A stretch of DNA of 64,000 nt, from NCBI GenBank assembly GCA_947359465.1, contig OX375879.1, positions 16,826,298 to 16,890,297 on the forward strand, in the 5' to 3' direction. Shown in pieces: positions 1-12,592 of the stretch. Origin of the DNA: Metellina segmentata. Taxonomy: Eukaryota > Arthropoda > Arachnida > Araneae > Tetragnathidae. Under the pieces are notes generated by a model. It did no database searches. It saw only the letters and a list, made by a program, of their open reading frames with translations, and was not told where the DNA came from. How positions within the stretch are numbered: the first letter of the stretch is position 1; the number at the start of each line of letters is the position of its first letter. The position numbers and the translations under genes were made by a program.

Positions 1-345
1 ACATTGAAATTGAGATGAGAGGAGTAAAGGAAAAATTTTGTTTAATTTTGATCACGCATGACGAATAAGAACGTTCATTGGTTAAAAAATTTTCATTTGA
101 TTTTTTTTTAGTTTGCTGACAAATTGTTCCTCTGCTCAAAATAAAAATGGAAACGAAAAAAATAAATTTAGCATCTGATCTTTTATGCTGTTGTCATTCC
201 AAAGAAAACACTAATAATTAAATTCATTTTAAAATGTTCTAGATTGAATTTTAACTACTTGTGTGCCAAATCCCATTATTGTAAGTGCCGTAGATTGGTC
301 AGGACTGTGATAACGAAAAACAAACACTTCTTTTATAATAGTAGA
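1..345 (-). mobile_element. Helitron-like non-autonomous element, 5'-end portion
   Basis: Positions 130-345 match, with drift, the right part of the element at 62822-63771: an AAACGAAAAAAATAAATTTA block near 150, a GTTCTAGATTGAATTTTAA block near 235, and a terminal ACAAACACTTC followed by TTTATAATAGTAGA. Read on the minus strand, the last motif gives a 5'-TC start followed by an AT-rich run, as in Helitrons. The 3' CTAG end would lie left of the window. Assignment rests on the better preserved copies at 32407, 47729 and 62822. Confidence 0.5.
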
Positions 346-659
346 GATAAGTGAATATGGATGCATGTACGTATGCGTACTGTACTTAGATTGGTAAGGT
401 AAGCTAATAAATTTCAATGAAAAAATATTGTATATATTTCTTACTGTAGTTTTTATTTCGCGAATTAATTTTTTAAATATTAGTTTATTTATTTGTTTAA
501 AAGAACTATATTCTGTTAGGTGAATATAATCCTGCCATAATTAAATAGTGTAGTATTGTTCCACATATATATGGTCACCCCACCTACATGTTCTTATTTT
601 TCTGGATCGCTGAGCTCGCCATATAACCGATACTGACTGTAGTAGAAATCCTGGGTCGC
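346..659. other. Intergenic DNA, nothing recognised
   Basis: AT-rich sequence between a Helitron end and a SINE fragment. I see no open reading frame, splice structure or recognisable repeat. Confidence 0.5.
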
Positions 660-931
660 AGTAGCCCAGTTAGAAGTGCAACTTGAATTGGAGGGTTGTT
701 TCCGAAGCGCAGTCCAGCCAAAGGTTGATGTGTATTCTGCAGCTGGTGTACATTAAATTTTTTTTAACCTCAAATGTCCTCACGTTGGCATAGTGTGAAA
801 GTTAGGAGTAGGGGGACCTACTCCGGTGTTGACCGTTGTTCAAAATGACGAGACGTCCTGGGATCTTTCTCTTCAGGATTGTTCATGGTTTGTCTCCAGT
901 AGCTTGTTGTGTTTCTCCAGTATGATCCTGG
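660..931 (+). mobile_element. SINE family A copy (tRNA-headed), degraded
   Basis: It shares ordered blocks with the copies at 6500, 33610 and 50915: a CAGCTGGTGTACATT block, CCTCAAATGTCCTCACGTTGG, TTCAAAATGACGAG, GGATCTTTC, and the tail TTGTGTTTCTCCAGTATGAT. The tRNA-like head is poorly preserved here. The tail stops next to the gypsy LTR that starts at 932. Confidence 0.7.
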
Positions 932-1174
932 TGAAGCTGACATAATCGAAAGATTTTTATTTTACGAACATCTGGGTGCATTTACACGTTAAAATAAAAC
1001 GACAGACACAAAGCACACTACTAGCATACAAAGAAGTAAGTGTTATATATAAATGCAAACTGAAACCATAAGTAACCAATGACAACTATCTAAGTGAGAA
1101 GTGAAACTTAGAGGGGATTGAGAAATGAAGCTGTTTGCGATTCTCACCAGGAAGCCCGTTAAAATGTTGGTGCT
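932..1174 (-). repeat. Gypsy 3' LTR (left end of element)
   Basis: It opens with TGAAGCTGACATAATCGAAA, matched with one change at 3472. It closes with a CTCACCAGGAAGCCCGTT block, matched near 3807. The middle has diverged from the other LTR, so the insertion is old. The inner boundary is approximate. Confidence 0.65.
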
Positions 1175-3460
1175 GTTCAAGGCACTGCATACTCCCTTCC
1201 CAGTGTCAACGATATACACACAAGTGATCTGGAAAGTGATCTGTTGTCCAGATCTGGTGACAAACTTTGGGTATTGGCACTGTCCAGGTGTGCGAGTCGG
1301 TGATGGGGCAGCAGCAGATTGGAGCGTAGGTTTAGCACTTTCAAGTGGAAAGATCAATCTCTGGTTCATGGAGTTGAATGTTCTTTAGTTGTAAAATTCT
1401 ATGTAAACATGCCATTAATTGCGACAATTTAACATCTGCCTGAGCATTGGCTATCGCAGTGTAATTGATTACACTGGGAACAGATTGCATGTATGTGTGA
1501 GAGAATATCAGCTGGGACATTTTGCGTACCAGGTAAGTGGCAAATAAAGTCTAATTGTATGTGTGCCTAATGGAGAACATTTGTCCTGTTTTTGATGGAA
1601 AGCATACACAAGCGGTTTATTTTCTGAAAAAATTGTGAATTGACGTGCCTCTAGCATATATCAAAAATACCTGATAGAGGAATATGCAACAACAGTTCTC
1701 TGTCATAAGTACTGCAGTGTTCTGGTAGAGGGCACCTCTAATCGCAAAATCGCTTGCATCAAGGGCAAGTTGAAGGATGTAGTAGCATTAGAGCGAGCAG
1801 TTCCTTACTTCAAGTGAATGACGCCAGTGCAGAATTTGTCCACTTGATTGGGCAATTATCTTTCTTTTTAGGGAGCCTTTTAGAAAGTCGTGTAAAAGGA
1901 TCTGTGAATTGGTGGTATGATTAAGAAACCTGTAAAAATTTAGGTGTCCAAGGTATTTTCTTTATTGAGAAATTGTAGCCTGTTTAAAATCTAAAATTGC
2001 TTTTACTTTACTTGGTAAGGGTTTGATGCCAAGAGGAGTTACTAAAAGCCCTAAGAATTCTAATTGCTGGAACCAAATGTGCATTTTGATACATCTAATT
2101 TTAGGCCGTATTTATTTAGCCTTTCAAATATGTGGCATAGCAGATTTTCATGTTGCTGACGATGAAAATATTAAAATGTCATCTATATAGATGTAACAAA
2201 AAGAAAAACCATGTAGTACTTCGTGCATAAAACGCATAAATGTTTGCGGAGTATTTACTAAACTAAAACATAATTGTGTATATTCAAACAGACCCCACGG
2301 TGTTGTCACTGCTGTTTAAGGTATAGTATGCTCATGAATGGGGAGTTGATGATATGCTTTAAATATGTTGATTTTTGAAAAGATCGACTTACCATGAAGC
2401 TCTTGGGTAAAATGCTGAAGGTATGATATGGGGTAGGAATCAAATTCAGTTACCGAGTTCAAACGATGGTAGTCTCCAACAGGAAATATCATTAAATCAG
2501 CTTTCAGAACACAATGAAGGGGAGAACTCTAGGGGCTTTAGATGGTCAGTCTTGGTTTTGAAGAGATCGAGAACTGCGAATTAGGATGTGGTGCTCAGTA
2601 GAATGAAGTAGGAGCTGATGTCCCGATCAGTGATGTATTGGCAAGGTCTGGAAAATCCCTCAAGATAGCTTTGTAGTTCAAAAAAGCATCAACTAGAAAA
2701 ATAGAGGATTGAGTGGTGGGTCGAACTGCTCCCAGGGATGTTTGGGGTTTGATAAGACCCTTTTCCGGAGGTCAATGTTGAAGTCTGCACCAATGATGGG
2801 GCAGGTCACAGCTGCAATTACAAATGTCCAAGGAAAAGGTTTCCTTAGCAATTATTTGCTGCGCATACAGAAATTTTGGATGTGGGGCTCATCATTGTTG
2901 CAAAAGAAGGCGATAGGACAGAATTTTTCGAGCCAGAATCAATTGAGGATTTTTGGCCTGTCTTTCTGTCGACCACAAAGGCTCTGCAAAAAAAATCTTC
3001 ACCTAGACGGCTATCGGAAGAGTTTCTTCATCTAACTAAGTAGTTGGCTGGGGCGCTCTTCTCCCAGTTGAAGGTCTGTCAGCAATTTCTTAATTTTAAG
3101 ATTTTCTGAATTCGGAAATGAGGGCTTTGAACTTGTACTCTGCTGGAGGCTAGTGATACCGTTGTAAACAAAAGCATTCTTGCATTGCATAACACACAGG
3201 TGAACATGTGATTTCCAGAAGGGTGGGACTTGCAAGGCAATGTGCGATACTTGCGCATAAGTCTGCCATCATCCTGGCCGAAAGGAAGGTTCGGAGAGCA
3301 AGTAAAAAACAAGCAAGTGTTGCCTGCAGAGCTCCTGCTGTACTGGGATCCAATTTCCTTTGGCAAAGCGAAGAGGAGCACTGAAGTCGAATACAGAATG
3401 CTACGACGATTTATGTTTGTATAAACAGCGCTGGAGTGCATTAATTTAATGTCTAGATCT
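1043..3460 (-). pseudogene. Gypsy gag-pol remnant
   Basis: Minus-strand reading, from high to low coordinates. Near 2950 there is a VVDRKTGQKSSIDSGS segment, the position of the retroviral-type aspartic protease, with DSG where DTG or DSG is expected. Around 2150-2300 there is a GLFEYTQL run followed by YIDDIL, the RT active-site box. Near 2040 there is an EFLGLLVTPLGI segment typical of gypsy RT. At 1043-1369 a 108-codon open frame ends pol with TRSGQQITFQ. Frames break repeatedly, so no functional protein is expected. Confidence 0.75.
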
Positions 3461-3471
3461 GGGGTCGCCAA

Positions 3472-3835
3472 TGAAGCTGACATAATCGGAAGGTTTTTAT
3501 TTTGCGAACATCACAGCACATACACACCAGGGCACCAAAAAAATTTGGTCAGGCGCTTAAATTTTCCGCTTTTGTAGAAACTTTTATTTTTTATGAAAAA
3601 AAATTGATATTTTTTAGGCTATTAAAGGTCAAAAATGGAGCAAAATGTCTAATGTAGACAATAAAAATGTTTTTATTGTCTCAGTCATTATAAATACCAT
3701 ATTATTTACTGTTTGTGTAATGAGTTCTGTAATATAATCGGCGTTCAGATTGGCGTTTGTTTTTTATTTTTCTCATCCTCTGACATACATTTCATGGCAC
3801 ATTCTCACCAGCAAGCCCGTTGAAAATGGCGGCAC
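3472..3835 (-). repeat. Gypsy 5' LTR (right end of element)
   Basis: Partner of the repeat at 932-1174: the same TGAAGCTGACATAATCG start and the same CTCACCAGCAAGCCCGTT block near the other end. It is about 120 bp longer and diverged in the middle, with an AT-rich stretch at 3530-3780 not seen in the left LTR. Confidence 0.65.
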
Positions 3836-6244
3836 TGGAAACATTAATTAAAATTTATATCCCCCCATCTTAAGCAATTTTAAGTTTAATCTAAAATACA
3901 CATACGTTTATTTTAGTTGCATTAAAAAACTTCTAATAGGAATTAAAACAAAAATGAGGATCATTGAAAATATTGAGTTTGAGATTTGGATGGTCTAAAA
4001 ATAAATTTTAGACCATCCAAATCTCTCAATTGATGTATTTGAAAATTTTAGGTTCTTTTGGACTTTTTGGTAAATAGAAATAATTTTATCTTGGATATTA
4101 GGATAGGCAGTAAAGACCGAGTGTTTAGACAATAAATTGTTTCAGTGTAGCGATTTTGGAAATGCTTACTATTTATTATAATGTTTTAAAATGCAATGAA
4201 AAGTTTGTTAGGTTGGCACCTCTATATTTTTTATGACTCGTCAAAAATGAATGACCAGAACATACTTTCTGTATGCTTTAGAGCTTCTTTAGGACTTTCT
4301 TTCTGTAACTCCTTGAAGCTACAGGTAAATTTCTATTTAACTGATTCACATGTTTCTCTAGTGAATTTTTCATAGGATGAACTAGTTAGATTATATGATC
4401 TTATATAAATAATATATGTGAATAAGAATGGAGTGTTTGCTTGTACATTGAATATTTTTGAACCATTTCAAGTTTTCTATTCATTTTAGACCCTTCTGAT
4501 ACCAATTCAGTCTCTTGCACGTTTGGTGTCTGTATGTGTGCCCATGCTATGTCCAAACGGTTGAATCTATTTTCGTGAAACTTGAGTACTTGCATTTATT
4601 TAGTGACTGAACTTGCTTGCGCAAGTCTGTCCATCTTCCCATTCTATGTTCGATTTTGTGTTTGTACAAGTACCACACACACATAAAATAAATTCGATTT
4701 ACCATTAAAAAAATTATAATAGGTTATATTTGCTTCATCTGTACTGAAGACATTTAATTTGAAAAAAATTCTTTTATTATTGCACATTATGACACTCTAA
4801 AGGCGCTCCTCTGATCAAGCTGCCATATTCAAGAATTCCTCAATTGGAGATCATAACTCTTTTCAAGTGATCAACTGTCCATAACTACCCTGGAAGTACT
4901 ATTACAGCACTCCATTTGACATAACATCGGTCATAAAATTCTAGGCACTTAACATAAACCCTCTTCATCTGATGTTACACTGCCATTATAATCTCCTAAA
5001 TCTCAAGCCCAAACAATAGAATCTAGGCATAATCAGTCATTGTTGTTGATGGTCTAAAAAGTCCCCATGTAACAAATAAAATTAATGGTATCTTAACATG
5101 GCATGAAAAGGTGATCAGTCAGTTCACAGTTCAATTAATGCTATGGGACTTTCTAAAAATATTTTTTATACAGAGCTAAAATCTAGCATAATCTAGGACT
5201 AGTATTTTTCAAAAGTATTTCTTGCATTTTAGTGTACACATGAATATTATCTGGACCTTTTATGATACTCAATTGCCATGCAATGACCAAAGTTCATAAA
5301 CTTTTTGAGACTAAACAATCTTAACCATGAAGTACTTTAGAGCATATTCATACTAGATTTGACATGAATTTTGGAAATAAAAAGGCAAGTTTGGTCTTGG
5401 GAACTAATCTTTATTCTATTTACCAACTTATGATCTGCAAGCGTAATTCATGTGTTGGGAATAAAAGTTATGCATGTTTTAAAAACATATTACAAATTTC
5501 TGTCATTTTCACTTGTACATGGGCCGAATACATGCTGTCGAGTATCTCACCAGGAGCTCAGGATACTTGACTATTGATTGAATAAAATATTTCTGTGAAT
5601 AAATGGAGCAATTGATCTATTGCAAGTCTTATCTTGTTTGTTCAAGATTCTGTCCCAAATATCTCCTTCATGAATCTTGAGACTTTTGCCTCGTATTTCT
5701 AACCTACTTTTTTAATTTAGCTAAAAAGTGATTCTCGGTATTAGAGGTGGAGCTAAAATGGCAATTTTCAAAAAGAGGTATTCACTGTAACTAGCTCATT
5801 TTTACCCTAAGCAGTCAGAAGGATGTGAAGAGTTACCCTTTGAAAGAGGTAATTTAGTTTCCTTAATGTCCTCCTAAAATTTGGATTAGTGATGTCATTA
5901 AGCATTATATTGGGTCATCCTCTAAATTTTCGCCAGGCCAAGGAAAATGGTACTTTCCCCATATAGCTCCACTCCGAGGACTTGGTTTGCATTTGTATAA
6001 AGCAAAGGGAAATCGAGAATAACACCTATTCAACTGAGACTTAAGTGGAACTCCTTTTTACCAATCTAATGAAAGATGATCATAACTATTAGGCCAATTA
6101 TTTCAATTTGTGATAATAGATATAAATACTGACTCATAAGAAAACCAAATAGCGAAATTTGTGATGTCATGCTGAGGTGACTGAATGCTCTTGGCTGCTT
6201 CTATTCCAAAGATTTAAATCACAATATATTTACAAGGTCACAGT
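3836..6244. other. Intergenic DNA, no gene seen
   Basis: About 2.4 kb of AT-rich sequence. The only structure I support is the perfect hairpin at 3981-4025. Open frames are short (at most 68 codons) and lack recognisable domains or splice context. Confidence 0.55.
3981..4025. repeat. Perfect 20-bp inverted repeat with 5-nt loop
   Basis: Left arm 3981-4000 (GAGATTTGGATGGTCTAAAA) is the exact reverse complement of right arm 4006-4025; the loop ATAAA is 4001-4005. It could be a collapsed MITE or a cruciform-prone site. There is no U-tract or gene context to suggest a terminator or RNA gene. Confidence 0.9.
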
Positions 6245-6400
6245 GGTGGAAGTTTAGGTGTTGACCTCATCATATGACCATGGTTTAAATGACAATATCC
6301 TTGGATCTTTCCCTTAGGCATTGATCATGGACGACCATAGCCAATAACCCATTGTGTTGCCTCAGTGCGACGTATATGTAACTACCTATCTGTTTTCAAA
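6245..6400 (+). mobile_element. SINE family A, 3' fragment
   Basis: It contains the block order of the family's second half: TCATATGACCATGG, CTTGGATCTTTCCCTTAGG, CCAATAACCCATTGTGTTGC and a trailing CTACCTATC. The tRNA-like head is missing. It lies 100 bp upstream of a fuller copy in the same orientation. Confidence 0.75.
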
Positions 6401-6499
6401 CATCTTGGTATCTAAAATATAAAATCAATAGCAAAACCTTTTAAGTTGTTTTATATGATTATAATAAAACAATTTTGTTTTATTTTCCTACTTAGAAAA

Positions 6500-6810
6500 G
6501 TCGACCAACTGGTATAGTGGTTAAGGTGCTAACTTGTAGATCGGAAAGTTCCTTGTTTGAATCCGGGCATGGATGTTTGTAAGCGTATGGTGTAGAGGCG
6601 GCTGGTGCACCTTAACTCTGTCGTAGCTGAAAGTCCTCACGTTGGGTTAATGTTTAAGTTTGGAGAGTGGGGTGTTGCTTCGTCATCTGACCATGGTTCA
6701 AAATTACGAGGTGTTGTCCTTGGATCTTTCCCTTAAGGGATTGATCCTGGACCGTCGTCAATAGCCCATTGTGTTGCTCTAGTACAACGTAAATTATCAG
6801 TTACCTACTT
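6500..6810 (+). mobile_element. SINE family A, near full-length copy with tRNA-like head
   Basis: The head carries an A-box-like TGGTATAGTGGTTAAGG at about 6510 and a B-box-like GTTTGAATCC near 6557, spaced as in a tRNA gene. It is followed by the family body: GGCTGGTGCACCTTAA, TCCTCACGTTGG, CATCTGACCATGGTTCAAAA, GGATCTTTCCCTTAAGGGAT and TAGCCCATTGTGTTGCTC. The head does not form a clean tRNA acceptor stem and the body follows directly, so this is a SINE, not a tRNA gene. Confidence 0.85.
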
Positions 6811-9245
6811 GGCAACTTCTCTTCCCTTGGTATGTCATGTTGCTTCCGAACCCTGAAAAATGGTGTGTCGATGGGTTATGGTATTAGAAAATTCTACTGA
6901 TCTACTTTTTGGTGTAGTAACAATGCATTATAGAAATATATTGTTTTCTAATTTTTCTTGTACTTATCAAAGGCAAATGGGTCTTTCAAAAAAAAATAGA
7001 AAAGCCCTTTTTTTTCTGATTAAATTATGGCTTCAAGTGTTGAAGCATGGAAATTTTTCTTAGCTTGAGTTGACATTAAAGTTCAATCTCATTTGTTAAT
7101 ATTCTTAGAATAGCATTTTTATGTACTCTTGCCATTTTAACTTGGAACATCCTGAACTTGTTTCTTTCCACTTTCGGAGAATTTCAACACCAAACAAAGG
7201 ATATGCTACTAGATTTGTCAAATGGCTGATTTGGCTTTCTTGTTATTAAGTTCATATTCTCGTACTGAGGGTGGCAAGTAGAGGTTAAATCTTGATTAAA
7301 CCAAATTTCTATGAGCTACAAAGCTCTTGGGCATGGCTAGTGGTGTACAAGAATTATACAATAACTATTTGATGTCGCTATTCTGTATCAAAAATAAAAG
7401 TACTATGTAGTAAGGGCCAAAAAAAAAAAAATAGTTATCAGAAAAAGGTCAAATTATACATGTATTTTTTTTTTTTATTTAAAATTATCTAAACCTACAA
7501 TGTTGTAGAATATTTTTGTATGAGTTGATCCTCTAGACACTTTACCATTTAAAAATTTCACTTGTATACAACTAAATAATTAATATAAAAAAACTGAATT
7601 ACATTCATTGGAAAATTTTCTATTAGTTCAGAAAATTGAATCTGGCTACTAAGTTATAGTAAATTTTAATGTCATTACATTTTAAAAGTGTGATCTATGA
7701 ACCACACCATCATATATGATTTTTCTACCTTTTTGATGATCAATGAAGATTTTATCCCTCTAACTGAAAGATACCCCTATAAAATTCTGAATTTAAACAG
7801 TCGGATAATTTGTTAGCCTTGAGTAATTTATTACAGAATGCACAATATATCCCAGGGGGTTGCATATTTTTATTTTTGAGAGCTACAATTTTTTTTAGTG
7901 ATTTCATCACATATTTCAGGGATATATATATATTTTAACAGTACTTTAGGACTTGAGCCACTTAAATTCTTATGTAATTCATCACATGCAATGATGCTGG
8001 CCACTATACTCATTTATATAACAAGTTGATTAAATTGTGATTTTTGTGCTTTAGTTTCAATGAAAATTCTGTCTAGATCTTATTAACTCTTTTAACTTTT
8101 AAATCTGTTTGCAAAGAGAAGCCCTAAATTTTCTTGATGTTGCAAAAATAAAGTTTGATTAATTAAAACACTGAGTAGAACAAATATGGACAAATTAAAA
8201 AAAGTGTGTAATGTAAAAAATTGCATTTATTATTCTGTTGCTTAAGTGAAGAATTCATTAGGTGTCAATGTGAAGGGATTAGACGAAATGAGAAAAATCT
8301 TGTTTATTTACCTAGACACGAGTGACCAAGCCAAGTAAACTTCCTAGAAATTATTATATATAGCAATTAAAAATACACACTGAAGCTAACCTCAACAGCA
8401 GCAATCCAAGTTTATCACAGATAGAATGCATTATACAGTTGAAAATCATTAAACGTAATGTTCATTTAATATTGGGCTGATTGGTAAGAGTAAAAACTGG
8501 GATTGGGCTCCTTCTGATATTATTTTCTGTATACATTCCTGGTGCTTAGTAAACTTAAAAATTCAACTATACATTTTAAATTGCAGTCTGAAGCAAATTT
8601 ATTCATAATGATAGTATTATTTTCCTCAAATATGACCATTTTCCTGTTTATATTGCATTCTGGCTCTGGTTTAGCATAAAACTGACAGGTTACTGGCTTG
8701 GTCTTTAAGTAAAGAATCAACTAGCATGTTTGATCATCATCACCCAGTTAGTACCGATAGGGGTAATATAATGATAAGGGATATAATGGCATCTAACACC
8801 TACAAAGAAATTGGGGACCCTTCAGGGTCCTCTTTGCTCATTCAGCAAGTGCATTTGCACTTAGTTGAATATTGAAAAAATTAATAAGGCAGATTCTTTT
8901 CATTCTTGTTTTTTAACGGGGTACAGCACTGGCCAATGATTTTACTTCATTCTGCCTCTTAAAATTTTTATTTGCTTTCATTTTAAGAACAATTTGAAAT
9001 TTTCAAAAAATCGATCATGATATGAAGTACATACTGGACCAGAATTATAATTATGGCTGCAAAAAATTATAGTTTGAGTTTTCACATATATACGTTTACC
9101 TAAAAACATAAAAGGTTTTAAATCCACATGTTCAAGATTGTTAATTAATTCCAGTTATTTTCTTTGACATTCATGTGATCAATAAACAAGTGTGTTTGCC
9201 CTATTTTGAAGTGGAATATGAAATTGCGGGTAGTTAATATTTTTA
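6811..9245. other. Intergenic DNA upstream of SIN3, no gene seen
   Basis: About 2.4 kb of AT-rich sequence with short unconvincing open frames. A small GGACCCTTCAGGGTCC near-palindrome sits at about 8815. I could not link anything here to a known repeat family. Confidence 0.5.
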
Positions 9246-9750
9246 TACCCCACGGAGAAAAAGTGCACAGGTCAGCACTACGCAGTAATTTTCCAACGCC
9301 ATTCTATGTTCTGGAAGGATCGATAATTTGTTATTTTCGGCAGAAATCTTTGAAACAGCGTCAACAATCATGCTAAATACTCCGAAATTGAAAACTTTCA
9401 TCTTATTACTTGCTAACATTACCTTTTTATTCATGGACTGAGACTGAAGTCTCTTGCTACAGATTCGTGAACCCTGTTATTTTCTCAATAGAAGAGCAGG
9501 CAGAGGCAAGGTTTGTAGAAGGGGAGAGGGGGAGGCATCACTTGAGCGGCGATTCGCTGGCGGATGGGGTACTAGATCGGACGATCCCACTTTTACTGGA
9601 GAGGTGACTCGCAGATTAGAACTCGTACCTGCCACATATCAAAATCAAAACAGTCGAGCTTTAGAAGGATTCTCGAGCTATTTGTTGCTGTGTGTTAAAT
9701 AATATTGGATTGCGAATTTTCGGCACTTCGATGCTGAAGTCGTCGTCTGT
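9246..9750 (+). promoter_or_regulatory. Probable SIN3 promoter region
   Basis: Base composition changes sharply: GC-richer, with many CpG dinucleotides (GAGCGGCGATTCGCTGGCGG near 9543, GATCGGACGATC near 9576), in an otherwise AT-rich CpG-poor window. It lies just upstream of a donor-terminated non-coding exon. No TATA box is convincing. The exact start site cannot be read from sequence. Confidence 0.5.
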
Positions 9751-9950
9751 TGAATGAAATAAGGAATCCCGAGCATCTTCGTTGCGGTTGTATCCAGCTA
9801 GCAGTTGAGGACGAGTCTATTTCATCCTTGATGTTTTTGCGTTTCTATTGCGGCCATGTTCCTCTAGCTGCCATAAACGTGGAGTCTTCTGTGTCTGCAG
9901 CTTCTATGTAGGATGCTTGTGTTGTGAACTTGATTCTATGTGATTAATAC
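9751..9950 (+). other. Sin3A: SIN3 exon 1 (5' UTR), 5' end uncertain
   Basis: CpG-containing sequence ends at a strong donor (GTAAGT at 9951). The next good acceptor in the same orientation is 12593, upstream of the coding exons. It contains a short upstream open frame of about 25 codons starting in CTTGATGTTT near 9830. The left boundary is a guess and the start site could be several hundred bases upstream. Confidence 0.5.
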
Positions 9951-12592
9951 GTAAGTTTGAATGCCTCGTTGCAGGTATCATTTCATTCACAAGTATTCAT
10001 ACCGTGCGAAATGCTAAGTTGTTAAAGAGAAGCTTGTTTTCAAAATATTCTAGTCGTTTTCTATTTTATCGATGGCAGATCTGGGCTTGTATAAATAACG
10101 TCTTAGGCGTTCTTGTTAGAGTAAATTGTGAGGCATCTGTTTTAGAAATGTTTTATTCCTCATGTTATTAATTCAATGTTATTCACTACTTGATTACAAA
10201 AAAGGAGTTTGCTTTGTTTTAAAACTTGATAATATACCCCATTGCGGTATTTTTTTCAAATGCTATCATACCGTTTGTTTCCTTTTACCTTTAATTTGTT
10301 ACATTTGTGCATGCTTGAGTTAATTGTACTTCGTTCACATAATTATTTGTAAAAGATGTTTACTTGCCTCTATAGATCAAGTGTTAGAATTTTGAGGTGA
10401 ATTTGCGCTTGATTTTGAAATTCATAAGCATTTAAATCATTTCTAACAGCTATTTAAAGTTTTTAGGCTAAAAAAACTTTCCGTTTTACTTGACAATTTA
10501 TTCTTAAACTTCGACCCATGTTTTTTCAAAATTTAGAAAAAGATGTAACTTGTTTATAAACCTCAAAGAGGATGTTGAATTAAAGGCTTTATCAATTTGA
10601 ATTTCGTATGAAATATTTTTTTGCAAAGTAAGAAGCTCCCTTTTAATGTGAAGAAAAATTACTATTATATTAACATATTAGAAAGTGAACCAGCCAGTCT
10701 TATCACACCACTAGTTGACCATATCATTTCTCATTAAAGCAAACAAAGCAATTTAATCCTCAACATGAAATTTTCTTTTTGACAGAAAATCTAAAATAAA
10801 ATCACCCATAGATGTCAAATCATAGGAATCTGAAATTCCTGTATAGTGGACTTATTTTGGTAGTGATGCTCCTCAATTTTAATTCCTATCAATTCTGTTC
10901 CTTTTTTTAAAAAAAACATTTGGTCTCTAATTTTGGTAAACATAGTACTTTATTAATACCTAAATTAATTTTTAGTCATCAACATGTTGATCAATTATGG
11001 TTAGAACAAAATTGAATGTAATCCAGTAATTCACCAAACTCTGGTCAAGTACTGTATTTTTGAACTAACTGATTTTAAACATTTCATGCTGTGTCCAGTA
11101 TTTAATCCAAGTAGGTAAGTGATTGCCAGAGATAATCAAGCATTGAAGATAAATACAGTAACTGAGTACAAAATGAAAAAGTGGATAGTCTCGTACAGTT
11201 TCATCTAAAAGGAAGTTCTTATATTGTAAAAGAACATAATAATAAAAACGAGAAAGCTTTAAGAAAGGAATTAAAAATTAAGGCAAGTTACCCGAATCCT
11301 ACAAAAAATAATTTCAAACTAATAATGGTTAAAAGAAAAAAAGTATTTAAAAAATGGGTTGTCAACGATTCTGAACTGAAGTAAAATTTCTAAAAACTTA
11401 TATTTATGCCTAACTATTAAAAGCTGTACTATAGCTAATTTTAATCACCATCTTGACAAGCTACTCACAAAAAAAAATCTTAAAAATACAATTGCAAATT
11501 ATCTCTAAGTGTTTTTATGAAAATATGTAGTACTACAACTGATCAATTACTGGCTGAATTTATGTTATACATTTTCTGGATGCTAAAAGCATAGTTAAAA
11601 ATAAGTCTGACTGAAACAATTTTATTTGTTTATGAAGTTACAACATTAGTTTCATGTATCCGTGAGTGAAATAATCCCATTCCTCATTCTGTAATTCTGT
11701 TCTAAGATGCAGTGATATATATATATTTTTAAATCTCTTAATAGTCTCATTCTTAATTATAAATTTTCAAAGTTTGTTTGCATTTTGCTTGGAAAAACTG
11801 TTGCTTTTAAATTTTTTTTGGAAAAGTAGGTTAAAGTATTTTAAATTTTGCCTTCAAAAGTTGGATTTAAGTTAGAATAGATTAAACATACACTTCTGGA
11901 TATTGCCCATGTTAAGTGCAAAGTCAAGGATTAAATTGCAATTTAGCTTTGTTTATTGGTTTTCATAAACACTAAACAGAAAGGCTATTTTCATGCTATG
12001 ATCTGTTGTCTTCTGGAAAAGTAACATCAGGAAAGCTTGTAATGCATTCTTATAATTTTATTTGTAATATCATCTTGAAACTTGTACTGTTGACTTAGAC
12101 CAGAACATTTAACTCAAAAAATAAGTCATAGTCAAAAAATAAAAATTGTGTTTGTGTAAAATATTTTAACAAGATTGCTGGGTAGCTAAGTATTTTTAAT
12201 CATGAAAGTAAGCACTTGGTATCTTAGAAAAAAGTTCAGAAATTAATTTCCTGCTCTATACTGATAATATACTGTTTCAAGATGATAATTTGTGCTGAAT
12301 TGCTTAAGAAAGAAGGAAAGGCTTTGTAACATTTATTGGCTTGTTTGAAGTATTTCTATAAACTTGGATTTTCTACTAATATGAAATTGTCAACTGTTAA
12401 CGAATATTTGTAGATCAGAATAATCAACTACTGAGTTACTGAAATTATTGCCAACTATTTTACTTTTACCATGCTTTTTTTTTTTAAATCTTTATTTTGA
12501 TTGGATCTTTTTATGCTGAGAAAATCTTTATTGTTTAGCAATTAAGTATTGTGTGAAAATGTGTCTTATTTAATTTTTCTTATGTCTTACAG
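9951..12592 (+). other. SIN3 intron 1
   Basis: GTAAGT donor; the acceptor is CTTATGTCTTACAG. AT-rich throughout. I see no gene or recognisable transposon in it. Confidence 0.5.

Larger units (their letters stand above)
932..3835 (-). mobile_element. Ty3/gypsy LTR retrotransposon, decayed and internally deleted
   Basis: Two related terminal blocks (about 932-1174 and 3472-3835) flank a region whose minus strand reads, in order, an aspartic-protease-like segment, an RT segment with YIDDIL, an RNase-H-like stretch, and a pol C-terminal tail with a TRSGQQITF motif. That order is the Ty3/gypsy arrangement. On the minus strand, TTGGCGACCCC follows the 5' LTR directly, where a primer-binding site is expected. 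Many stops and frameshifts are present, and I could not find an integrase core between the RNase H region and the tail, so it is probably deleted. At about 2.9 kb it is shorter than an intact element. No convincing target-site duplication was found. Confidence 0.8.

Noticed and set aside
6500..6575. tRNA gene
   Set aside because: A and B boxes are present but no proper acceptor or anticodon stem forms, and the same head with the same tail recurs in other SINE copies.
9410..9702. Protein-coding first exon
   Set aside because: Two overlapping short frames lie in the CpG-rich region, neither with motifs nor a suitable donor; it fits a promoter or 5' UTR better.
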